A stretch of 13,399 bases of DNA from CAYRTD01 sp964595055 (GTDB taxonomy: Bacteria; Bacteroidota; Bacteroidia; Bacteroidales; GCA-2748055), in NCBI GenBank assembly GCA_964595055.1, contig CAZQOV010000084.1, positions 1 to 13,399 of the forward strand, given 5' to 3'. Each line of letters begins with the position of its first letter. The stretch's first letter is position 1. The notes beneath the pieces are model-generated. The model worked only from the letters and a program-made list of their open reading frames with translations. It was not told where the DNA came from and did no database searches. A program made the position numbers and the translations under genes. Positions 1 to 6,652 of this stretch are shown piece by piece.

Positions 1-23
1 AATTTGAAACAGGATTGTGAATT

Positions 24-41
24 AAAAAGTGTAAACTTTTT
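24..41. terminator. Weak AT-rich hairpin, possible terminator
   Basis: AAAAAGT (24-30) and ACTTTTT (35-41) can pair around a GTAA loop and run into further T residues. The stem is only 7 bp and almost all A-T. It sits beyond the repeat tract downstream of the phosphoglycerate mutase gene, so it may be a weak terminator, or it may be chance in AT-rich DNA. Confidence 0.2.
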
Positions 42-51
42 TTAGGACGAG

Positions 52-192
52 TCACCGCTTACCTCCCACTGATTACCCCTCACCGCTCACCTCCCACTGA
101 TTACCGCTCAACCTCCCACCGATCACCGCTCACCGATCACCGCTTACTTCCCACCGCTCACCGCTCACCGCTCACCGATTACTTCCCTACTC
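52..192. repeat. Degenerate heptameric tandem repeat (about 20 units)
   Basis: The tract divides almost perfectly into 7-bp units with consensus TCACCGC and variants TCACCGA, TTACCTC, TTACTTC, CCACTGA and CCACCGA. Only one unit, near position 108, has an extra base. Four successive units around 151-178 are nearly identical (CCACCGC, then TCACCGC twice, then TCACCGA). It is far more C-rich than the flanking DNA and ends exactly at the stop codon of the phosphoglycerate mutase gene, so the last unit overlaps the TAG (minus strand, 192-194). Short heptanucleotide tandem repeats are known in other bacteria (STRR repeats of cyanobacteria), but no function is established here. It is not CRISPR: there are no spacers. 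Confidence 0.85.
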
Positions 193-1409
193 TACGCCCC
201 AAATTTCTGCAACTTCAGCGTATGTGCCATTGCCAGGGGAAGCATTTCTTTCGCATAAAACATGCCGAATTCGCCTTGCAGACAGGTTTTTTCATTGAAC
301 TCATCCATGAAAGGTCCTCTTAAGAAAGGAGCCTGGATAAGGGTTGGGACCGGATGCCAGCTATGGGATGCGATGGCTGCCGGGGTGGAATGGTCGCCCG
401 TGATAATAAGAGCATCAGGCTCTTTTTCCAGGAGAATGGGCAATGCTTTATCCATATCCTCAATTGCTTTGACTTTTGCATCAATGTCACCGTCTTCGCC
501 TGTTTTATCTGTATACTTGAAATGTGAGAAAATAAAGGTGAAATCCTCATTCAGGGCTTTCACCGTTTCCTTGCAAATATCCCCGGCAGAAGTGGGCTGG
601 GAATATACGGGAATACCCAGTAAGCGGGATACCCCCCGGTACATGGGATAACCAGCAACGGCTGCGGGCTTAAGTTTATATCTTTCTTCAAATGAAGGCC
701 AGTCGGGTAGCTGAGCAAAACCCCTTGATAAAACCATGTTTGCTTTTTCTTCATCTTTCAGGATGTTTCTCACCTGATCGAGTATATGACTTACAACAGA
801 AGCAGTTTTGGAATCATCATAGGGAGGGCGGTCGGGCTTGAGGGGAGGAACACCTGTTTCCTGGGGATCTGTATCTCCCAGATTGTCATCCAGGTTATTC
901 CCTCTTAATACCAGCATGGCCCTGTGCTCAGATACGGTTTCCAGGAATAATTCAACTCCCTCTGTAGTTTTGACATTATCTTTGATCTTTTGAAGCACCC
1001 TATTATTTTCATCTGTTGATATTCTCCCCGCTCTTCTGTCGGCTACATTTCCCTCTTTATCCAGAGTGCAAAAATTCAGTCTTGCTGCTATGTCTCCTGC
1101 CTTTAAGGGAAATTCTATTCCCAGGGCACTTAAAACACCGCGTCCGATCTGATATATGAGCGGATCATAGCCGAATAATCCCAGGTGGCCCGGACCGCTG
1201 CCTGGTGTGATGCCCCGGGCAACCGGAATGCTTAAGCCCAATCCGCTTTTTTTCGCCAGTTCATCCATGTTGGGAGTGCTGGCTATTTCAAGTGTAGTTC
1301 CCTTACGGTCGTTATCACAATCGCCAAGACCGTCCATAACAAGCAGAACAATTTTTTTGTCGTTTGCCTCTGCCTGTTTGCTGATTAAATTTCCATAAAA
1401 ATCTTCCAT
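192..1409 (-). CDS. apgM: 2,3-bisphosphoglycerate-independent phosphoglycerate mutase, archaeal type
   Basis: This cytosolic enzyme interconverts 3-phosphoglycerate and 2-phosphoglycerate in glycolysis and gluconeogenesis. It belongs to the alkaline-phosphatase superfamily. The 405-aa length fits the archaeal-type family, which is shorter than the roughly 510-aa GpmI. Visible landmarks are the N-terminal metal motif VLLVMDGLGD (Asp26), the catalytic serine motif TPGSGPGHLGLFGYDP (Ser71) and the C-terminal metal motif ITGDHSTP, followed by a further His-rich stretch (SHSWHP). In the segment reading FKYTDKTGEDGD, the position that is His in the classical DxxxH metal pair is Glu; from memory this is usual in one subfamily. 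The ATG at 1409 has no clear Shine-Dalgarno sequence. The gene lies 11 bp downstream of an ATPase relic on the same strand, so it may once have been the second gene of an operon. Confidence 0.93.
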   Translation of the reverse strand: MEDFYGNLISKQAEANDKKIVLLVMDGLGDCDNDRKGTTLEIASTPNMDELAKKSGLGLSIPVARGITPGSGPGHLGLFGYDPLIYQIGRGVLSALGIEFPLKAGDIAARLNFCTLDKEGNVADRRAGRISTDENNRVLQKIKDNVKTTEGVELFLETVSEHRAMLVLRGNNLDDNLGDTDPQETGVPPLKPDRPPYDDSKTASVVSHILDQVRNILKDEEKANMVLSRGFAQLPDWPSFEERYKLKPAAVAGYPMYRGVSRLLGIPVYSQPTSAGDICKETVKALNEDFTFIFSHFKYTDKTGEDGDIDAKVKAIEDMDKALPILLEKEPDALIITGDHSTPAAIASHSWHPVPTLIQAPFLRGPFMDEFNEKTCLQGEFGMFYAKEMLPLAMAHTLKLQKFGA

Positions 1410-1420
1410 GACATGTAAAT

Positions 1421-1666
1421 TTATTTTTGCTGTGAATTATTTTTCGTTTTTTTTACCAGTTTCTTCTCAGCTCTTTGCTTGCCCAACTGGTTTTTTCTCA
1501 TTACGCTATAGGAAAGGACTTTAATGACAATAAGCAATAGAAGCCATACGATAGCATAGCCCCATATAGCCAGGGCTTTTCCCCAGCCAATAGCCGGAAT
1601 AATCCAGCCATAAACGGCAAATAAAGTTCCCACAATCTGCGTACCTTCCTTATTCTGGTATATCAT
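1421..1666 (-). pseudogene. C-terminal relic of a P-type (P3A-like) ATPase
   Basis: This open stretch of 81 codons reads GTQIVGTLFAVYGWIIPAIG, then GWGKALAIWGYAIVWLL (about residues 8-45). That is the pattern of the last two membrane helices of plasma-membrane proton-pumping P-type ATPases (typically TLIAVYGxxMxPIGWxxALxVWGYA). A basic tail of about 30 residues follows. A complete enzyme has about 800-900 residues with a DKTGT phosphorylation motif, and none of that is present. The segment that should precede it in the protein lies immediately next door on the opposite strand (1665-1805). The formal ATG at 1666 sits inside a TCATGA palindrome at the inversion junction and has no obvious ribosome binding site, so it is probably an accident rather than a start. 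The family assignment rests on recalled sequence patterns. Confidence 0.75.
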
Positions 1667-1805
1667 GAATCAACCGGAGTATTCGGAAGCTACCATGAGA
1701 ACAATGATCTTTCTTAAATTACTTATTGCAGGTCATATGATCATATTTTTAGCGCGGAATACCGGATGGATGTGGGATAAACCCTATCCTAACCTATGGT
1801 TTTTT
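1665..1805 (+). pseudogene. Inverted penultimate segment of the same P-type ATPase
   Basis: On the plus strand the reading frame gives MRTMIFLKLLIAGHMIIFLA, then RNTGWMWDKPYPNLWFF. This matches the helix and loop that come directly before the C-terminal helices in P3A ATPases (pattern QTLIFLKLxVAGHxTIFxTRxxGxFWxKPxP). Similarity stops near 1805; the frame stays open to 1922 but the rest looks like random AT-rich translation. In an intact gene this segment would be followed at once by the piece at 1421-1648 on the same strand. Here the two are head to head, as a local inversion of about 140 bp would produce. It is non-functional. Confidence 0.72.
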
Positions 1806-1886
1806 CCTTGCACTGCTTTAACATTGTCAAGATTTTTCTTCAAATCCTTTAGGATCTATGATTTTCGATTCTTGGTTTTTCGCCAT
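1806..1886 (-). pseudogene. Possible N-terminal scrap of the same ATPase
   Basis: On the minus strand an ATG (1886-1884) follows the sequence AAAAAGGTGCAATT, a plausible ribosome binding site. It opens a frame reading MAKNQESKIIDPKGFEEKS before a TGA at 1829-1827; a frameshift continues it as DNVKAVQGK. A hydrophilic start with a FEEKS-like stretch resembles the N-terminus of P3A ATPases before their first conserved domain. Its position and strand are those expected if everything between the first 30 or so codons and the last 130 codons had been deleted. The match is short and recalled rather than computed, so this is tentative. Confidence 0.33.
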
Positions 1887-1922
1887 AATTGCACCTTTTT
1901 AAGTTTGATCTTTGGGGGTTGA

Positions 1923-2350
1923 GATGAAATTCAATCTGTTATATTTTCAGGAAATTCCGGAATTTTGAATAGTTAAACGCTTTCAAATTCCTAACATCTG
2001 AAACCGGATTATGTTTTTCCTGAGCTTCGCCCTGCAAGAGGAGCAAAAATCTCGCTTTCCTACGAGAAGATAAGCCCGGTTCAGAAACCAGGGCATCGCA
2101 TGGAGTAGAGAAGGGGAATGGCATGTTTTCAATATCGGCTCAGGAAAGGCCAATGCCTGACCGAAAGGACGGAAGGGGTAATTCATGACCGTTATAACGA
2201 TTTTTAATTTTGGACCTTTGGTGAATTCAACAGGAATTCTGAAGGATATTCAGCGGGTATAGCCGGGTCAATCCGGAAACCGGAAATAATTATCGTTTGG
2301 AACAAACATTTAGGATGGTCAGATGTTGTTAATTATCTATATTTATTGCA
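1923..2350. other. Non-coding stretch between ATPase relic and ABC permease
   Basis: No convincing gene was found in either strand. Short open frames exist, for example minus strand 2186-1939 and plus strand about 2211-2375 ending with IIIVWNKHLGWSDVV, but none has a recognisable motif. A perfect 14-bp palindrome AAATTCCGGAATTT lies at 1952-1965. The region is long enough to hold remains of further lost genes, possibly including the missing ATPase partner of the downstream ABC permease, but no ABC motif could be found. Confidence 0.5.
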
Positions 2351-3457
2351 ATGTTTAGAAAAGAACTCAGGCAATTAATTATCATTCATTTAAAGGAGCT
2401 GATCAGAGAACCGGGTGTGATATTCTGGGGGATTGGCTTTCCTTTACTCATAGCATGGGGGCTTGGCATCGCATTTTCCAGAGAAAGCGTAAGCGAGGTT
2501 AAAGTTCCGGTTCTTGCCTATTCCTCCGACAGTAAATTGGGCAGTTTTATCTCAGAAAATGCTTCCGAATCATGGTTGAGTGATTCTGTATTTTCCTATG
2601 ATGTAAGTATTGATGATGAAGTCTTTGGAAAGAGTATTTATCGTTTAATACCCCTCACCAGAGATAAAGCCATAACCGGAATGAAGAAGGGACAGTATCC
2701 CCTGATGCTGGAGAGCACCCGGGATGGTATTTATTTCCATCTTGATCCCGCCAATCCCGATGCCCGCCCGCTCCAATTGCAATTATCCCGTTTGTTTGAT
2801 CAGGAACACCCCTATAATAAGCTTACAGAAAATAATATTATCAAACTGGAAATGCAGGGAACCCGTTATATAGACTTCTTGATTCCGGGTCTTATTGGGA
2901 TGACCGTTATGATGGCGTGCATGTGGGGCATAAGCTATACCATTATCGAAAGGAGAAAAGGTAATATGTTAAGAAGAATGGTGGCCACTCCGCTTAAGAA
3001 AAGAAATTTATTGATTGCTCATATGACTGCTCGTTTATCGATGAATTTCCTGGAGGCTTTGATCCTGGTTTTGTTTGCAAGGTATTACTTCGATTTGAAG
3101 GTTCAGGGAAGCTGGCTGGCACTATTTCTTGTTTTTATAGCGGGGAATGTAGCTTTTACCGGCATCGCCTTTTTACTTTCATCCAGGACCTCCAATACCG
3201 AAATTGGAAATGCTTTTGTAAATCTGGTTACCATGCCCATGCTTATTTTAAGCGGCATCTTTTTTAGCTACCAGAATTTCCCTGACTGGGCCATTCCGTT
3301 TATTGAAAAGTTACCGTTAACCATGATGGCTGATAGCTTCAGGAGCATAATTAATGAAGGAGCAAACTTAGCTGATGTTATGGAAAATTTCCTGATTCTT
3401 GGAATAGGGGGATTGATAACTTTTTTTGCGGGCTTACGGGTTTTTAAATGGTATTAG
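2351..3457 (+). CDS. ABC-2 type transporter permease
   Basis: This is an inner-membrane permease subunit of a putative ABC exporter, 368 aa. An N-terminal amphipathic stretch and first membrane helix (about residues 8-42, with REPGVIFWGIGFPLLIAWGL) precede a large soluble loop (about 45-170). Then comes a block of about five helices, beginning with FLIPGLIGMTVMMACMWGI and including ERRKGNMLRRMVATPLKK. This layout and the ERRKGxxxRMxATP signature are typical of the ABC2_membrane_3/DrrB-YhhJ group. The substrate cannot be inferred. Such permeases need an ATP-binding subunit, usually encoded next door, but none lies on either side. Eighteen bases after its stop is the end of the convergent methyltransferase gene. 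The start ATG lacks a strong Shine-Dalgarno sequence, but no better in-frame start is seen. Confidence 0.85.
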   Translation: MFRKELRQLIIIHLKELIREPGVIFWGIGFPLLIAWGLGIAFSRESVSEVKVPVLAYSSDSKLGSFISENASESWLSDSVFSYDVSIDDEVFGKSIYRLIPLTRDKAITGMKKGQYPLMLESTRDGIYFHLDPANPDARPLQLQLSRLFDQEHPYNKLTENNIIKLEMQGTRYIDFLIPGLIGMTVMMACMWGISYTIIERRKGNMLRRMVATPLKKRNLLIAHMTARLSMNFLEALILVLFARYYFDLKVQGSWLALFLVFIAGNVAFTGIAFLLSSRTSNTEIGNAFVNLVTMPMLILSGIFFSYQNFPDWAIPFIEKLPLTMMADSFRSIINEGANLADVMENFLILGIGGLITFFAGLRVFKWY

Positions 3458-3475
3458 GTGCAGCTTAATACCCTC

Positions 3476-4483
3476 TCACCCATTACTGTACACGCCAAAA
3501 ACAAAGTCACTTCCATATTTTTTAATGAATTTATCTTCTAGCTCAAACAGATTTTTAAGAATTTGCCGGGTTTCAGGATTCGCGTCAAGAAAGTTATGAG
3601 CTATGTCTTTTAATACCAGCATTAAAATATCTCCACCAATGGCTTTTTCTTCCAGAACATTAAACCTTTTGTGGATTTCGGGTAAGATTTTGTGGGATTC
3701 TGCTGCTTCTGAAGGATCTGTGATGAGCATTCGTAAATATCCCGGACCGGAAACATGGCTTTTTATCAGTTGCGTGGCTTGTCTCCTTCTGTACTTATGA
3801 GGGATATTATTTCTAAGTATATGATTGGAGAATCGGATTTGTTCCTTTCGGAACTGGAGCCTTGACGGACCTGTATACTCATTGATAATCAAGAGTCCAC
3901 CGGGCACTAGAGATTTTTTAATTATGTCGAGTAACTTGCTTATATTTTTAAAATGGTGAAGAGAGGAGTTGAAAAGAATGACAGGGTAAGAACTTTCAGG
4001 CAGTTCCATTCGGTTTATATCATCTACCCTGAATTCCATTTTATCCTGGAGATTTTTCTGCCTGGCAATTTCTGATGCCCTTTGAATCATGGGAGCGGAA
4101 AGATCAATGCATTCCACTTTTTCCATACAGTCGAAGGAGGCAAAAATCATTTCATGACTGGATATTCCACTTCCCAACGAAAGCATTTTCAGGTTCTTTT
4201 TGTCTTTTAAATAGGTGTGCTTTAGGTAATGCTCATACGAAAGGTCCGGATTGCCCGAAATTAAGGTATTCCAGCGCCTTTTAACATCCGGAATTATCCA
4301 GTAATTGGCAGCCTGAGCCTTCCAGGGCGTGAAGGTGGAAATGGTCCGCGCCCGGGAAGATAAAGTAAATTTAGACAAAAGATAGCTAAAGCCCCGCTGA
4401 TAGAGTTTTGAATAACTCTCTATTAAGTCATCGGATGTAATATATCGCATTGTATTTTTCCTTTTCCGTGGAGGATCAACCAT
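3476..4483 (-). CDS. Class I SAM-dependent methyltransferase
   Basis: This predicted cytosolic methyltransferase has a Rossmann-fold SAM-binding domain starting near residue 97. Motif I is LKMLSLGSGISSHE, the acidic end of beta-2 is VECIDLSAPMIQRA, and the later motifs are FRVDDINRMELPESSYPVIL and LVPGGLLIINEYTG. The substrate is unknown. Residues 1-95 form an uncharacterised N-terminal region and about 100 residues follow the catalytic core. The ATG at 4483 overlaps the last codons of the upstream regulator relic. A second in-frame ATG at 4450 is preceded by AAAAGGAAAAATACA and may be the true start, shortening the protein by 11 residues. The overlap suggests that the regulator and methyltransferase formed one operon. 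Confidence 0.87.
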   Translation of the reverse strand: MVDPPRKRKNTMRYITSDDLIESYSKLYQRGFSYLLSKFTLSSRARTISTFTPWKAQAANYWIIPDVKRRWNTLISGNPDLSYEHYLKHTYLKDKKNLKMLSLGSGISSHEMIFASFDCMEKVECIDLSAPMIQRASEIARQKNLQDKMEFRVDDINRMELPESSYPVILFNSSLHHFKNISKLLDIIKKSLVPGGLLIINEYTGPSRLQFRKEQIRFSNHILRNNIPHKYRRRQATQLIKSHVSGPGYLRMLITDPSEAAESHKILPEIHKRFNVLEEKAIGGDILMLVLKDIAHNFLDANPETRQILKNLFELEDKFIKKYGSDFVFGVYSNG

Positions 4484-4854
4484 GTTCGTAGAGTTCCCTT
4501 AATGCATCTAACTGATCTATACAGACATTCCTGCCATTGATGCGTGCTATGCCATCTTTTTCAAATTCTTTTAGTACTCTTATGGCACTATCTTTCGACA
4601 TGGAAGTCATATCGGCAATATCCTGTCTGCTTAAGGAGATTTCGAACTCCGTTGGTAAATCCCCTCACGACATTGGTAATATGCGTTACAAGGGTTCCTT
4701 GCTTAACAATATTTTCCCCGGTTTTGAAATGTACCCCGTATCTTTCCTGGTTTATAATCTGCGTTTCTTCTTCATTCAACAGTCGAAACAACTCTGATTT
4801 TTGATTACATATCGTACAATCGATACATAACTTTGATTTTTGTAATAAAGTCAT
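4476..4854 (-). pseudogene. Crp/Fnr-family transcription regulator with internal deletion
   Basis: The first 56 codons (4854 to about 4661) encode the N-terminus of a Crp/Fnr regulator. They include a Cys cluster (Cys10, Cys13, Cys16 in CIDCTICNQKSELFRLL) and the first strands of the cyclic-nucleotide-binding-like beta-roll (FKTGENIVKQGTLVTHITNV). The frame then shifts, and from about 4658 a second frame reads LPTEFEISLSRQDIADMTSM, then KDSAIRVLKEFEKDGIARIN and a short tail to a TGA at 4476. That is the complete C-terminal helix-turn-helix. About 110 residues are missing compared with the usual 225-235, namely most of the beta-roll and the dimerisation helix, and the two parts are out of frame. 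A short repeat, TTACCAA, occurs at 4678-4672 and 4657-4651 on either side of the junction. The ATG at 4854 has a good ribosome binding site (AAAGGAAAT). Confidence 0.85.
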
Positions 4855-4872
4855 ATTTCCTTTATTTTAACT

Positions 4873-4880
4873 CAAATATA
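4873..4880 (-). promoter_or_regulatory. Bacteroidota-type -7 element of the regulator relic
   Basis: On the minus strand TATATTTG matches the Bacteroidota consensus TAnnTTTG exactly. It lies 19 nt before the ATG at 4854, giving a very short leader. No TTG at the ideal -33 distance is seen, so support is modest. Confidence 0.35.
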
Positions 4881-4932
4881 TTCCTAAAATTGATTTTTTT
4901 CGATAGTGCAAAAGATAAAGTGCATTATTTAT

Positions 4933-4948
4933 AACGATTTTAATCGTT
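4933..4948. promoter_or_regulatory. Inverted repeat, possible operator
   Basis: AACGATT and AATCGTT are 7-bp arms separated by TT. The site lies about 80 bp upstream of the Crp/Fnr relic and just before the cytochrome-like relic. The size and symmetry fit a dimeric regulator site, for instance an autoregulatory Crp/Fnr site, but there is no direct evidence. Confidence 0.3.
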
Positions 4949-4990
4949 CCTTTGTACGCAGAAACTTTTTTATCTTAACTAAATATCATT

Positions 4991-5152
4991 CAGTTATTTG
5001 CTGTTTTTCCCCAGGATGAGGAGGACGACAGACCAATACGTTTGGATTGTCATTCTGAAGAATATAATGAATATCCGCATACCTCCTCTGTGAGATTTAA
5101 AGGCTATTGGACCTGTATTGTTTGTCATGGCATTTATGAGAACTTTCGATGA
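4991..5152 (+). pseudogene. Probable fragment of a multihaem c-type cytochrome
   Basis: A plus-strand frame bounded by stops, without an ATG, reads QLFAVFPQDEEDDRPIRLDC, then HSEEYNEYPHTSSVRFKGYW, then TCIVCHGIYENFR. It contains one intact haem-c attachment motif (CIVCH). About 25 residues earlier is RLDCHSEEYNEYPHTS, which would be a second motif (CLDCH) if the CGT arginine codon were TGT, one transition away. CxxCHxxEYxEYxxS followed by CxxCHG is the usual cadence of multihaem nitrite/hydroxylamine-type cytochromes. The hydrophobic stretch before the acidic segment may be the end of a signal peptide, interrupted by a stop at about 4978. After 5152 a frameshift would continue as FDDKILPTIIASDPTK. 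An antisense open frame here (5188-4994) has no recognisable features. Confidence 0.42.
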
Positions 5153-5234
5153 TAAAATTTTGCCCACAATTATTGCTTCTGATCCCACGAAGTGATTTTC
5201 TTTTTCCTTTCCCTGTATTTTTTCTTAAAAGAAC

Positions 5235-5264
5235 TTGAATTATTCTGTGAATATCGTAAATTTA
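5235..5264 (+). promoter_or_regulatory. Candidate promoter of the response regulator
   Basis: TTG at 5235-5237 and TAAATTTA at 5257-5264 are separated by 19 bp, close to the Bacteroidota -33/-7 arrangement (TTG, then TAnnTTTG), with one mismatch in the -7 element. Transcription would start near 5271, leaving a leader of about 17 nt before the ATG at 5288. Confidence 0.4.
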
Positions 5265-5287
5265 TATGCTACCTCTAAAACTATGGC

Positions 5288-6652
5288 ATGGCCAGAATAT
5301 TAATCATCGATGATGACAGTTATATCTGTACCTTGCTGGAAAAATTTTTTAGCAACAAAGGCTATTCCGCAGACACAGCTATGTCCGCTCAGGCTGCTGA
5401 GAAAAAATTTAACTCCTCATTTTTTGATATCATTTTCTGCGATAACCGTTTACCCGATGGCAATGGGTTAAAATTATTAAAAAAAATTAAAGCGATCCAC
5501 CCTGAGACATTCGTGATCATAATTAGTGCATACGCAGACATACGTTCGGTTGTGCAGCTAATGAAAGCAGGGGCTTTCGATTATGCTACTAAGCCCTTGC
5601 ATACAGATGAATTACTTGAGCTGACGGAGCGTATTATGCAGCAAAAGAAACGTTCCATGATTTCAACTCCCTTTAATGAGAAATTTATTACAGGTGAAAG
5701 TGAGAAGATGAAAAAAATTATGAAGCTGGCTAATCTTATTGCGCCTACTGATGTTTCTGTGTTGATTGAAGGGGAAACCGGATCAGGTAAAGAGTATATT
5801 GCAAGATCCATCCATTTAAAAAGTCATCGAAAAGAACAGCCTTTTATAGCAGTTGATTGTGGAGCAATTCCCAGGGACCTGGCAAATAGTGAATTATTTG
5901 GTCATATAAAAGGTTCTTTTACAGGGGCAATCAACAATAAAATAGGCGTATTTGAACAGGCCAAAGGAGGTACAATTTTTTTGGATGAAATCGGCAATTT
6001 GAATTATGATGTACAAATTAAATTATTGAGAGCAATTCAGGAAAGGGTTATCACCCGGGTAGGAGGGGAAAATAATATCAGAATCGATGTAAGGATCATA
6101 ACTGCAACAAATGAGAGTTTGGAGAACTATATCCAGAAACGTCAATTCAGAGAAGATCTCTACCACAGAATAAACGAGTTTAAAATTCAGATTCCTCCTT
6201 TGAGAGAACGAAAAGAAGATATCTTAATATATGCCAATCACTTCATGCATACTGCCAATAAAGATCTGAAAAGGAATGTAAAACAATTTGATATTGAAGT
6301 AATAAGAATGCTGCAAATGTACCCTTGGCAAGGCAACTTAAGAGAACTCAGAAATGCAATTAAAAGAGCGGTATTGCTTGCCAATGATGATACCATTACG
6401 ATAGATTGTTTTCCAGAGGAGATTATTAATTTTCATACCCTGAATAAAACAGAAGCCAATTATAGTGGTCCTCCAAAAAAAACCAAACCCTCTACAGATT
6501 TAAAAGATGCAGCTAACCAGTTTGAAAAGGAAATCATTATCAAGGTGTTAAGAGACGTCAACTACAATAAGTCCAAGGCTGCGAAAATTTTAAATATTGA
6601 TCGTAAGACCCTGTATAATAAAATGAAAGTGCTGGAGATTGATTATAAATAA
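5288..6652 (+). CDS. Sigma-54-dependent response regulator (NtrC family)
   Basis: This DNA-binding activator uses ATP hydrolysis to open sigma-54 RNA polymerase promoters. It has 454 aa in three domains. The receiver domain (about 1-116) has acidic residues Asp8-Asp10, phospho-acceptor Asp52 (CDNRLPDGNG), Ser80 and Lys102 (YATKPL). The AAA+ domain (about 135-365) has Walker A GETGSGKE (162-169), the sigma-54 contact loop as GSFTGA instead of GAFTGA (209-214), Walker B GGTIFLDEIG (Asp233-Glu234) and the downstream REDLYHRINEF motif. The Fis-type helix-turn-helix is at the C-terminus (NKSKAAKILNIDRKTLYNKM). All key catalytic residues are present. No histidine kinase gene is adjacent, so the cognate sensor must be elsewhere. 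The overlapping ATG at 5283 is out of frame. One candidate sigma-54 promoter lies downstream at 7527-7542. Confidence 0.96.
   Translation: MARILIIDDDSYICTLLEKFFSNKGYSADTAMSAQAAEKKFNSSFFDIIFCDNRLPDGNGLKLLKKIKAIHPETFVIIISAYADIRSVVQLMKAGAFDYATKPLHTDELLELTERIMQQKKRSMISTPFNEKFITGESEKMKKIMKLANLIAPTDVSVLIEGETGSGKEYIARSIHLKSHRKEQPFIAVDCGAIPRDLANSELFGHIKGSFTGAINNKIGVFEQAKGGTIFLDEIGNLNYDVQIKLLRAIQERVITRVGGENNIRIDVRIITATNESLENYIQKRQFREDLYHRINEFKIQIPPLRERKEDILIYANHFMHTANKDLKRNVKQFDIEVIRMLQMYPWQGNLRELRNAIKRAVLLANDDTITIDCFPEEIINFHTLNKTEANYSGPPKKTKPSTDLKDAANQFEKEIIIKVLRDVNYNKSKAAKILNIDRKTLYNKMKVLEIDYK

Noticed and set aside
52..192. CRISPR-like array
   Set aside because: The units are contiguous 7-mers with no unique spacers and no cas genes nearby.
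192..1409. Glu in place of the second metal-site His in the phosphoglycerate mutase as evidence of inactivation
   Set aside because: The GED form is, to my recollection, common in a subfamily; all other catalytic motifs are intact.
1806..1922. Plus-strand continuation of the inverted ATPase segment as coding sequence
   Set aside because: Family similarity stops near 1805; the rest is Phe/Arg-rich random translation, and the minus strand explains part of it better.
1939..2186. Two overlapping minus-strand frames of about 60-67 codons
   Set aside because: No motif, no clear ribosome binding site, and the two frames overlap each other; likely chance frames.
4537..4804. Plus-strand frames of 86 codons
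   Set aside because: They are antisense shadows of the Crp/Fnr relic, which matches a known family on the minus strand.
4994..5188. Minus-strand 64-codon frame
   Set aside because: It starts at GTG and has no recognisable features; the plus strand of the same DNA carries haem-binding motifs.
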